A program made the position numbers and the translations under genes. DNA of 64,000 bases from Parendozoicomonas callyspongiae (GTDB lineage Bacteria > Pseudomonadota > Gammaproteobacteria > Pseudomonadales > Endozoicomonadaceae), in contig NZ_JAMFLX010000006.1 of assembly GCF_023502345.1 (NCBI RefSeq), forward strand, positions 1 to 64,000. The letters are read 5' to 3'. The notes beneath the pieces were generated by a model. The model was not told the origin of the DNA and did not search any database. It saw nothing but the letters and a program-made list of their open reading frames with translations. This document shows positions 37,155 through 45,119 of the stretch, one piece after another; the first letter of the stretch is position 1; every line of letters begins with the position of its first letter.

Positions 37155-40100
37155 TTAAATAACGCGACCTTTCTTGATATTTGGCCGGTAACGTTTACGA
37201 GCTGTTTCCAGATAGCGGTTATGGTAAACCCGAAGTAACTGTTCAAACTGCTGCACCATGATTTTGAAGTTTTTCGAGTTAGGGTCAGGGCTGCGCGCAT
37301 ACTGTTTGAGTTGTTCGGAAAAGTGTTCGCGAAAGCCTGTTGAGGCCAAGGTGTCAATCTCGCTGAACATTTCAATCAGCTCAGCGTTAGCTCGCTTTTC
37401 AGGGTCGGCCAGATTGACCAGCATTTCCGATATAGCCTTACGGTGAGTCAGGCAATAGGAATAAAACGGATTACTCTGTTTCATCTTATCCATGTATTCT
37501 TCATCAGAAGGATCAACATGATAAGAAGGCATCTTGATCATGTTGCCAGCCTGCCAGCCATTGTATTTGGCTTGAAGATAGGTAATGGTGTTGTTACCCG
37601 GCCGCTCATACCAGTTTTTGGTGGTGTCTACTGAGGCTCCAGCTTCAATATTGGTTTCTACTAAAGGGCCTATTGGAATCCCTACGGCGGGAAGTGCCAG
37701 GCCAACGCTTTCTTTGCCCAGGAGACGAGTATATTGAAGACACCAGTCTTTACGCCTTTTCACAAAGTTGAATTCCAGCCTTGCTCCTGCTTGAGCACTT
37801 AACCCGGAAAGGTCGGGAGCCAGTTCTGCAAGAGATATTTCCGGGATTGTGGTGTCCTCGATACGCTGACCTTTTAGTTTTTCCAGTGCTGTTCCCAGGG
37901 CTTTAACGATTAATGTTGGTGAAGCCCCAGCGTTTAATGTAACTCCAACGTTAAAATACAGACCGTCATTGTCGGGGTTTACATTCTGTCCAATAATTAT
38001 GAATGAAAAATCGCCTTTTAAACTCAAGCTGGCTTGAGGAGTATGAGACCCCGGGATCTGAACCGGGACTGAGAGAGTTAAATCACCGGATACTGATTTT
38101 TCGGTGCTTTTGGCCACGCTGGACGCTGTCAGACTTTTGCGAACGTGCTTGACATTACTTAAGTGAAGCTGTGGATTATCCAAAGAGGGTTCCAGATAGT
38201 TTTGTAATACCTGGAAGAAAATGGCATCGTCGGAAACTGGTGTTTCGCCTGGCAGGAATGTGCTCTCGTAAAGCTTTTTCAAAAAGTGAAAAGTGTAAGT
38301 ATGGGCAGCAATAAACTCTCCACGATCATGGGCTTTGTAGGGTGCCTGCATACTGTGCTTGGCCTGATGGAAATATTTCTGTGGTGACTTTTCACCGATA
38401 TGCCCCTCCATCGCGTTGACCGTGAAGTAGTACATATCCCTTTCCATAAACTGATCCATCATGGAACTTTTGACCTGTTCCCTGATCTCAAGTCTTTTCT
38501 TTCTGGCTCTCTTTTGTTGACTGGGTGATGAACTTGCAGATGTTTCACCGAAAATATGTGAAGACAGGTCTCGTGCTTTCATATTCAACCACTGAATGCA
38601 TTCATCGCCAGATTGTCGTTTGCTGACGACGCAATCTTCTTCTTTGAACTGTCCAATGACTTTGGCAGCAAATTGCGGTGTATCAAGATAGGGGTTGTCT
38701 CCAGGAGAGCTGGTGAGCCTTTCCTGAAGGTGTCTGTAGTAAGCCACATCAGCCACATCAGCTTTTGCCCAGAATGAAAGGTACTCTATATGAGGTGGAA
38801 AGGCTTTATCCGGATTGTGCTGTAACATCTGGCGGAGATTTGTGCGAGTACGAAAGTTGGTGCATCTGTTCTGCAGTTTTATATTGCCTTCCAGAACTCC
38901 GGCGAGTGCGCTGACTGTTAAAGTTCCGCTGATACTGTGCTGGGTAAAATCAGCATAGTTTACAGGCTTGGACTGTTTGACACGCACCTGGTCTCCCGGA
39001 TGGATAACACCTAATTCAGCCAGACGCTGGGAGAGTAGTTGTCTGTCAGCGGTGATGTGGCTATGCAGCCTTTCTGCCCTGCGGCTGTCGATGGATCCTT
39101 TGGTGTTTCCGGGAATTTTCTGCATACTGCTCATCAGTACGGGAACAAAGTCATTACTGTGGAAGCGAATAAATTCTTCCGTACTTCTGAATACCCGGCC
39201 TTTTGCCCCTGAATAGGCTCCGGAAGCAGTCACGGAGACAACCTTGCCATCACCGATTTTGGCAGAAATTGAAGGTGTGCCGATGTGAAATTCCCGGGTA
39301 CGGCCATCATCACCTTTGACAACCTTGAACTCATAAGTGAATTTGGCACCGGCAGCTATTCCTTTTACGCCGGCAACGGCCGCCGCAGCGCCAATGCCGG
39401 TGGTGATTGTAATCACCCTGCTGCTGCCACTCTCCTCGAGATACTTAAGCTGTTGCCGCATTTCCTGAATGAACTTTTCTTTTGTGTGCTCTAAAATCTG
39501 GTAATCAAGGTGATCTCTTAAAAGGCCAAGTGTTTGTACCTGAGGGTCAGCCCCGCAGTGAGATTGAGCTTTTCCGATAGCCTTACTGACTTCAGCAAGA
39601 TGTTTAACGTCCAGAGCCGATTCTGGGGTATCTGATATCGAAGTGATGATCGTGTCCAACTCATCAATATCTTTCCCGCATTTTTGCAGTCGCTTGGCCA
39701 GGTGCTTCCTGAGCTGGGATATTTCTTTCCGACCGCTACACAGGTAGTGCATAAGTTTGCCGGAGTCTTCAGACATGAGCTGGGAAAAGTCGATCAGCTT
39801 TTTGTACTCTGGATTTTTTTCAATGGTTTCCAGCATCCAGTACAGTTTTGCCGGGCTTGGAGATGATGCTGGATTGCCGGACGTGGCCCCATCAAGGGCT
39901 TTTATCAGCTCGGCGTCTTCCTTTTTGTGATTTTCCAGAGCATTTTTTCTCACAAGCTTCTTAAGCTGCGAAACTTCTTCATGATCGCCGAGCAGGTAGT
40001 TCCCCAGTTTCTGTGGGTCGGGAGTGAGGAGAAGCTCTGGGTCGAGAAAATTCCTGAGTTCGGGGTCAACTTTCAGGTAATAGTAAAGCCATTCAATCTG

Positions 40101-40967
40101 CTCTTCGTCCGGGTAGGTTTCTTTAATGCCATCCAGAATGTTTTCCAGGTTTTCCTGAAGCCTGAAGTCGTTCTCCTCTGCCTCAATTCTGCTGGCCAGG
40201 ATATTTTGAAGTGTCAGTTTAATAACAGGTTCTGTGTGTTCAGGTTTGTCTAGATCAACATCGTCTCCCAAGTATAGGCTGGCATACTCTACCAGAGATG
40301 CATCTGGGGCTGAATCAGGGCGCGATTCCAGCCGGGTCTGAATCAGTTTGAGCCCAAGATGCAATTTTTTCTCATCTTCGACGTCAATAGGCATGGAGTT
40401 TTTGAGCTGTTCGAGAACAAATTGACCAAACCGGGTTTGCAGAAAAATTGAGACAGCACGGCCGTCAAATTCATCTGTTAAGGTTTGCAGGAACTCCTGC
40501 CCCCAGGGCGAAAGTTCATCATCAGGAGATATGTTGGAGATGAAATTGATAAGGCGCTTGAGCTCCAAAGCCTTATCAGAAGAAATGTCGGGGCCTGTAA
40601 GGAATCGCTGAAGCTTGGCGGTGATTTCTTGGTTAGTATCTTCATCAGAGATAAGGTCAAGAAGTGTCGAAGCATTATTAAGTGCTTCCCGGCTGTCGGG
40701 TTGGCCAAGCTCTCTGTTAAATAGCGTTTGAGGGCCTGAAAGAGCTGCGCTTTTAAGCTTGTTGATCAACCGGTCTCCCAGCCGGCGGTTCAGTTCCAGC
40801 CTCAGAACCACAGGGTGCCTGAAATAGTTTGCTGGTGGTGCTTCCTGAACCGTTCTGGAACCACTGCGGGCACTGAAAGGGCGATGCCTGGGAGAATTGG
40901 AAAACCTTCTTCCAGGCAGTCGAATGTTGGGAGAGGAACCTTCAGTCGGTGTACTCGGTCCATCCAT
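37155..40967 (-). CDS. Very large protein of unknown function, candidate effector
   Basis: I do not recognise this 1270-residue protein. The first 45 residues are Ser/Pro/Arg-rich with no Sec signal. Residues 60-510 are helical and contain two similar units (about 292-359 and 375-442): each has NP/DPE-(L/Y), a short Asp-Leu-rich helix, KL--YL, and (V/I)SQL(K/R)K. A Gly/Ala-rich hydrophobic stretch (TGIGAAAAVAGVKGIAAGAK, near 523-542) follows. The second half is rich in beta strands (for example SLSLKGDFSFIIIGQNV), and the end is basic. Size and build fit a secreted effector or toxin of a host-associated bacterium, but that is inference. It splits ileS from lspA, normally adjacent. Confidence 0.8.
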   Translation of the reverse strand: MDGPSTPTEGSSPNIRLPGRRFSNSPRHRPFSARSGSRTVQEAPPANYFRHPVVLRLELNRRLGDRLINKLKSAALSGPQTLFNRELGQPDSREALNNASTLLDLISDEDTNQEITAKLQRFLTGPDISSDKALELKRLINFISNISPDDELSPWGQEFLQTLTDEFDGRAVSIFLQTRFGQFVLEQLKNSMPIDVEDEKKLHLGLKLIQTRLESRPDSAPDASLVEYASLYLGDDVDLDKPEHTEPVIKLTLQNILASRIEAEENDFRLQENLENILDGIKETYPDEEQIEWLYYYLKVDPELRNFLDPELLLTPDPQKLGNYLLGDHEEVSQLKKLVRKNALENHKKEDAELIKALDGATSGNPASSPSPAKLYWMLETIEKNPEYKKLIDFSQLMSEDSGKLMHYLCSGRKEISQLRKHLAKRLQKCGKDIDELDTIITSISDTPESALDVKHLAEVSKAIGKAQSHCGADPQVQTLGLLRDHLDYQILEHTKEKFIQEMRQQLKYLEESGSSRVITITTGIGAAAAVAGVKGIAAGAKFTYEFKVVKGDDGRTREFHIGTPSISAKIGDGKVVSVTASGAYSGAKGRVFRSTEEFIRFHSNDFVPVLMSSMQKIPGNTKGSIDSRRAERLHSHITADRQLLSQRLAELGVIHPGDQVRVKQSKPVNYADFTQHSISGTLTVSALAGVLEGNIKLQNRCTNFRTRTNLRQMLQHNPDKAFPPHIEYLSFWAKADVADVAYYRHLQERLTSSPGDNPYLDTPQFAAKVIGQFKEEDCVVSKRQSGDECIQWLNMKARDLSSHIFGETSASSSPSQQKRARKKRLEIREQVKSSMMDQFMERDMYYFTVNAMEGHIGEKSPQKYFHQAKHSMQAPYKAHDRGEFIAAHTYTFHFLKKLYESTFLPGETPVSDDAIFFQVLQNYLEPSLDNPQLHLSNVKHVRKSLTASSVAKSTEKSVSGDLTLSVPVQIPGSHTPQASLSLKGDFSFIIIGQNVNPDNDGLYFNVGVTLNAGASPTLIVKALGTALEKLKGQRIEDTTIPEISLAELAPDLSGLSAQAGARLEFNFVKRRKDWCLQYTRLLGKESVGLALPAVGIPIGPLVETNIEAGASVDTTKNWYERPGNNTITYLQAKYNGWQAGNMIKMPSYHVDPSDEEYMDKMKQSNPFYSYCLTHRKAISEMLVNLADPEKRANAELIEMFSEIDTLASTGFREHFSEQLKQYARSPDPNSKNFKIMVQQFEQLLRVYHNRYLETARKRYRPNIKKGRVI

Positions 40968-41094
40968 GGTGAGGGTCTCATAAGACTTTTATTTAATATG
41001 GCACAAGGATTGCGATATTTTTGTGGTTTAAACATGGGAGATTATTGGATCCCAAGGTTAAAATAGCCCGGAACTCAATGGATTCTGGGCAAGT

Positions 41095-41592
41095 ATGATA
41101 CGTAGCAAGCCTCTTTTCTGGTCAGGGTTGGGCGTGAGCCTGCTGATTATTGTCGCTGACCAGCTGAGCAAACACTGGTTTCTTGGAAATTTCTCACTGT
41201 ATGAGCAGTTTGTTGTTATTCCGGACTTCTTCAGCCTGACCCTTGCTTTTAATAAGGGGGCTGCCTTTAGCTTCCTCAGTGATGCCGGTGGCTGGCAAAA
41301 GTGGTTCTTTATCGGAGTAGCTGCTGCTGTCAGCATTATGCTGTTGGGTTGGATGAGCCGACTGAGTGAGCAACAGAAAATGCAGGCTGCAGCCTTTGCC
41401 CTGATTCTTGGAGGGGCTGTAGGGAATGTTATTGACCGTGTAGCCCTCGGTCATGTTGTTGATTTCCTGCTGTTTCATTACAAGACCTCGTGGTACTTCC
41501 CGGCTTTCAATCTAGCTGATATAGCCATCACGGTTGGAGCCGGGCTGATGATTCTGGATATGCTGATTCATCCAGAGGCGAACAAGAAGTAA
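41095..41592 (+). CDS. lspA: Lipoprotein signal peptidase (signal peptidase II)
   Basis: The 165-residue inner-membrane aspartyl protease removes lipoprotein signal peptides. It has four membrane helices, the landmarks NKGAAFSFL, GGAVGNVIDRV and FNLADIAI, and the catalytic pair D114 and D142. The ATG start is weakly supported by a GG-containing upstream region. fkpB follows 21 bp later. Confidence 0.96.
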   Translation: MIRSKPLFWSGLGVSLLIIVADQLSKHWFLGNFSLYEQFVVIPDFFSLTLAFNKGAAFSFLSDAGGWQKWFFIGVAAAVSIMLLGWMSRLSEQQKMQAAAFALILGGAVGNVIDRVALGHVVDFLLFHYKTSWYFPAFNLADIAITVGAGLMILDMLIHPEANKK

Positions 41593-41613
41593 ACCTGACC
41601 AAGGATAATAACG

Positions 41614-42081
41614 ATGACAGTTGAAGAATGTGTCCCGAGCAGTACCTTAAAGATTGAGGCAGGCAGTCAGGTTTCTCTTCATTTTGCCCTGAAACTGGCA
41701 AATGGAGATGCGGTTGACAGTAACTTTGATGGTAAGCCCGCTACTCTGACAGTTGGCGATGGCAACCTTCCACCAGGCTTTGAGAGCTGTCTTTTGGGGC
41801 TACAGGTTGGAGAACATAAAAGCTTTGAAGTTCATCCGGAAAATGCTTTTGGCCAGCATAATCCCAGCAACATTCAGCAAGTGGCCAGAGATAGCTTTTC
41901 GCTTGATATGACTCTGGAGGAAGGTTTGCTTATCTCCTTTGCTGATCCTGCCGGGGGAGAATTGCCCGGGATGATCCAGAGCTTTGATGATCTCATGGTT
42001 TCTGTTGACTTTAACCACCCTCTTGCTGGAAAAACGTTGATCTTCGAAGTAAAAATTCTCTCCGTATCCTCTTCTCAATAA
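41614..42081 (+). CDS. fkpB: FKBP-type peptidyl-prolyl isomerase FkpB/SlpA
   Basis: The 155-residue SlyD/FkpB-class isomerase has an FKBP core with VSLHFALKLANGDAVDSNFD at the N-terminus, LPPGFESCLLGLQVGEHKSF and an inserted flap domain (ENAFGQHNPSNIQQV), then the closing strand DFNHPLAGKTLIFEVKI. It follows lspA with AAGGATAAT before the start. In Pseudomonas and many relatives ispH comes next, before the pilin genes; here it does not. Confidence 0.93.
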   Translation: MTVEECVPSSTLKIEAGSQVSLHFALKLANGDAVDSNFDGKPATLTVGDGNLPPGFESCLLGLQVGEHKSFEVHPENAFGQHNPSNIQQVARDSFSLDMTLEEGLLISFADPAGGELPGMIQSFDDLMVSVDFNHPLAGKTLIFEVKILSVSSSQ

Positions 42082-42206
42082 TCCGGGTCACCCGCTTATC
42101 TGCTGATTGGAGCCGGTTATCGGCTCCTTGGCCCGGTAAATCTGCTATCAAAAATCACTGTCTAGTCTGAATTAAAACGGAGCTTGGGTATCAGGGAGGA
42201 ATCCTA

Positions 42207-42830
42207 ATGCCAGTCAGGCAGACAGCACCACCACAGAGACCGCCAGTCAACTTCAGCGGATTTACCCTGTTGGAGCTGCTCTTCACTCTGGCTTTATTCA
42301 GCATAATTCTTACGGCGGGCGTTCCCATGCTGACGGATACCGTTGCCCGTTATAAAGCTGAATCCAATCTCCGCAACTTTCGCAGTCTGGTTTCCTTTGC
42401 CCGCGCCGAAGCCATCGTTCGTAAAACAGATGTTGTTCTCTGCCCCAAAGTGCTGAATTCACTGAGCTGCCACAGTTCAGGAATAGCTGACAGTGATGAA
42501 GAGTCTGCAGTATGGAGCAGAGGGTGGTTGTTGTTTGTAGACAGGGGAAAAACCCCGACGTCAATCGATGAAGATGATGGTGATGTGCTTCTGAAAACCT
42601 TTGATGAAATTGGTCAGAATGTTGAGGTCATTATGGGGGGCAGTACGGGCGGCAGTGTTCTGAAGTATATCCGCTTTATGTCCCGGGGTAACAGTTACCC
42701 CACCAATCCATCCGCTCTGTTCTGTGTGCGCAATGATGACGGTGTCATCTTTGGAGGGAAGGTGGTCATCATGCGTGGGCGAACACGAATGGAAGACAGC
42801 GCAACGGCCAAACAGGAGTGTGCAGCATGA
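42207..42830 (+). CDS. fimU: Type IV minor pseudopilin FimT/FimU (GspH family)
   Basis: The 207-residue prepilin has a leader cut at G|FTLLELLFTLALF, Glu at mature position 5 and a hydrophobic helix, then a GspH/FimT-type domain (FARAEAIVRKTDVVLCPK, WSRGWLLFVD, Cys near the C-terminus). It is one of the minor pilins that prime pilus assembly. It is first in the operon, and its TGA overlaps the pilV ATG (ATGA). FimT and FimU cannot be separated by eye. Confidence 0.88.
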   Translation: MPVRQTAPPQRPPVNFSGFTLLELLFTLALFSIILTAGVPMLTDTVARYKAESNLRNFRSLVSFARAEAIVRKTDVVLCPKVLNSLSCHSSGIADSDEESAVWSRGWLLFVDRGKTPTSIDEDDGDVLLKTFDEIGQNVEVIMGGSTGGSVLKYIRFMSRGNSYPTNPSALFCVRNDDGVIFGGKVVIMRGRTRMEDSATAKQECAA

Positions 42831-43411
42831 GCAGGGTAAGTGGTGCTTCTCGAAAACATCTCAAGGGTTTTAATCTTATTGAAAACCTGATCACCCTGTT
42901 TGTTTTATCAGTTGGTCTGCTGGGAGTAGCAGGGATGCAGGCTATGGCGCTCAAAACTCATCAAACCAGCAGGGAATATGGCCAGGCACTGGCACTGGCG
43001 CAGGGGTTGGCAGATCGTGTGCGGGCGAATACGGAAGCAGGTTATGCGGGACAATACCAGTTCAATATATCTGGAGGTTCTGCCGGAGTTGAGAACAGTG
43101 ACTGCCTTATAACTGCCGGTTGCACTCCACAGGAACTGGCTGACCATGATCTTTGGGAGTGGAGCCAGTCTGTTGCCCGAACTCTTCCTTATGCTGAAGG
43201 ATATGTCTGCCTGGATAGCTCACCAAGTCAGGACCCTGCTGATTATTATGGAGATCCTGACAGCGTAATACCCGGTTCCTGTGATGGCACAGGAGATACC
43301 TATGTGATTCATATCGTCTGGGATATGGACCCGGATCGTGATGGCAACATCACTCTGACTTCAAACCCCTCTGAATCTGATGGTCATCTTGTGATGGCCT
43401 TTGAGCCATAG
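42827..43411 (+). CDS. pilV: Type IV minor pilin PilV
   Basis: The 194-residue minor pilin has the leader KG|FNLIENLITLFVLSVGLLG with Glu5, and ends with strands carrying paired Cys residues. The PilV-like GMQAMALKTHQTS and ALALAQGLADRVRAN segments are present. The ATG at 42827 is chosen because AGGAG lies eight bases upstream and it overlaps the previous stop by four bases. Confidence 0.88.
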   Translation: MSRVSGASRKHLKGFNLIENLITLFVLSVGLLGVAGMQAMALKTHQTSREYGQALALAQGLADRVRANTEAGYAGQYQFNISGGSAGVENSDCLITAGCTPQELADHDLWEWSQSVARTLPYAEGYVCLDSSPSQDPADYYGDPDSVIPGSCDGTGDTYVIHIVWDMDPDRDGNITLTSNPSESDGHLVMAFEP

Positions 43412-43424
43412 GGAGGGCGAAGGG

Positions 43425-44537
43425 ATGCTTAGATTACAGCGCGGCTCACTGCTGATAGAAATGATGATATCAAGCCTGATCGGCACATTGCTTCTGTATG
43501 GCGCTTTGAGTGTTTTGCTGAACAGCCGGTCGAGCTTTTTAACCCGAGACAGCCTGTCCCGTATTGAAGAGCGGGGGCGGCTGGCTCTGGAAATTCTTTC
43601 CGAAGATATCCGTATGTCAGGGTATAAAGGTTGTGTCTCCAGTGATGCCCAGTCCATGGTTCAGGCTGTCAATCTCAGTGGCAGCTGGATGCAGCCACAG
43701 CTGGGCATCCGGGGATGGAGTTATGCAGGTACGGACTTTAAGGCATCCCTTGGCATTTACAGCATTTCGGAAGGGGGGTTTGATACCACAAGCTGGGAGC
43801 CCCATGCGGCTGCCGATAAAGGAACCGGTGTCGATATCCTTCGGGGGAATGATGTTCTAGAACTCTGGGTTGCCGAACCCTATGTGATGGAAATTACCAG
43901 TGCTACACAAACACAGCTGAATGTTGATCCATCTACCATGACTGGTTTCCCTGAAGCAGGAGATACCGATCAGGAGCGTTTGTTGGTAGTGAGTGACTGT
44001 GCCCGAAACATTCTTGTGAAGGCGGACAGTTTCAAGTCTTCAGGCACGGTCATACTTGACCCGGCCAATACTAATGACCAATCGCTTCAGCTGACAAGTA
44101 TGAGTCAGTCCCAGGCGGTGATGTTGCAGGGGCGCATGTATTATCTGGATATTCCCTCAACGCGTGATCGACCATCCCTCTATCGGAAAGATATTAACGC
44201 TGACGGCAGCTTCAAAAATGCTGTGGAAGTGTTACCTGGAGTTTTAAATCTGCAGTTTCTTTATGGAGAGAGCACGAACTCGGAGCTTTCTGCTAACCGT
44301 TACGTGGAGGCCAGTGAAGTCAGTGACTGGTCAAAAGTCATCAGTATCCGAATATTCCTGTTGGTGGAAACAGAAGCCGATAACGCCGTGCCTGTTGGCT
44401 CAGATTTTCATTATTTTGGTAACAATTATTCTCCCGAAAATACAGAGGATAAGCACGTACGGCGTCAGTATACAACAACAGTCGCACTTAGAAATAGAGC
44501 TTTGGGGTTAACAATAACGGGAGCGCCGGGGCCTTAA
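43425..44537 (+). CDS. pilW: Type IV minor pilin PilW
   Basis: The 370-residue protein has a short leader MLRLQRG followed by SLLIEMMISSLIGTLLLYG, so the +1 residue is Ser but Glu5 is kept. The segment RIEERGRLALEILSEDIRMSGYKGC is typical of PilW. The ATG at 43425 follows an AGGG-rich site; an eight-residue longer reading overlaps pilV. Length is normal for PilW. Confidence 0.88.
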   Translation: MLRLQRGSLLIEMMISSLIGTLLLYGALSVLLNSRSSFLTRDSLSRIEERGRLALEILSEDIRMSGYKGCVSSDAQSMVQAVNLSGSWMQPQLGIRGWSYAGTDFKASLGIYSISEGGFDTTSWEPHAAADKGTGVDILRGNDVLELWVAEPYVMEITSATQTQLNVDPSTMTGFPEAGDTDQERLLVVSDCARNILVKADSFKSSGTVILDPANTNDQSLQLTSMSQSQAVMLQGRMYYLDIPSTRDRPSLYRKDINADGSFKNAVEVLPGVLNLQFLYGESTNSELSANRYVEASEVSDWSKVISIRIFLLVETEADNAVPVGSDFHYFGNNYSPENTEDKHVRRQYTTTVALRNRALGLTITGAPGP

Positions 44538-44538
44538 A

Positions 44539-45084
44539 ATGAAATATATTCAAAGAAAAAGAAAGCAGCGTGGGGCAGCCCTGATAGTAGCAATGGTATT
44601 ACTATTGTTGCTGACATTGCTTGGAACCGATGGCATTCAGCATTCAATGCTGGATATGTATCTCAGCAAAGGTTTTCGTGATCAGAACCACGCTTTTCAG
44701 TCAGCTGAAACAGGTTTACGCTTGGCTGAGGAAATTCTGGAGAGTTCCACTACCCAAGATGCTGCCACGACGTCACTGACTGCTAACAATATCTTTGTTG
44801 AATCTGGCTTCGTTGATTATCACAGTTCTGATTATTGGAATGATAAACCAAGTTATGGGTCAGAATACCCTGTAAAAGTGGTGGTTCAGTACTGGCGGTT
44901 TATCGCAGACAGCCTGGCAGTGGGTAATGGCAACCCTTCTGGCTTGACTTATTACAGAATCACTGCAAGGGGATCAGATCCAGCTTATGAACGCTATCTT
45001 AATGATGGAAATAATGAAGATTATAAAAAAAACCGGTCGCTGGCTGTTCTTCAAAGTATTTATGCTGTCCGTCACACGAATTGA
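44539..45084 (+). CDS. pilX: Type IV pilus assembly protein PilX
   Basis: The 181-residue protein starts with a basic leader (MKYIQRKRKQRG) and AALIVAMVLLLLLTLLGTDG, the PilX N-terminal helix; Val at +5 instead of Glu is usual for PilX, which resembles the GspK tip pseudopilin. The SAETGLRLAEEIL helix follows. It overlaps the non-coding end before pilY1 and starts one base after pilW. Confidence 0.88.
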   Translation: MKYIQRKRKQRGAALIVAMVLLLLLTLLGTDGIQHSMLDMYLSKGFRDQNHAFQSAETGLRLAEEILESSTTQDAATTSLTANNIFVESGFVDYHSSDYWNDKPSYGSEYPVKVVVQYWRFIADSLAVGNGNPSGLTYYRITARGSDPAYERYLNDGNNEDYKKNRSLAVLQSIYAVRHTN

Positions 45085-45119
45085 TCAATAAAAAGATAAT
45101 CAGGTGGGAGGAAAAGGAA

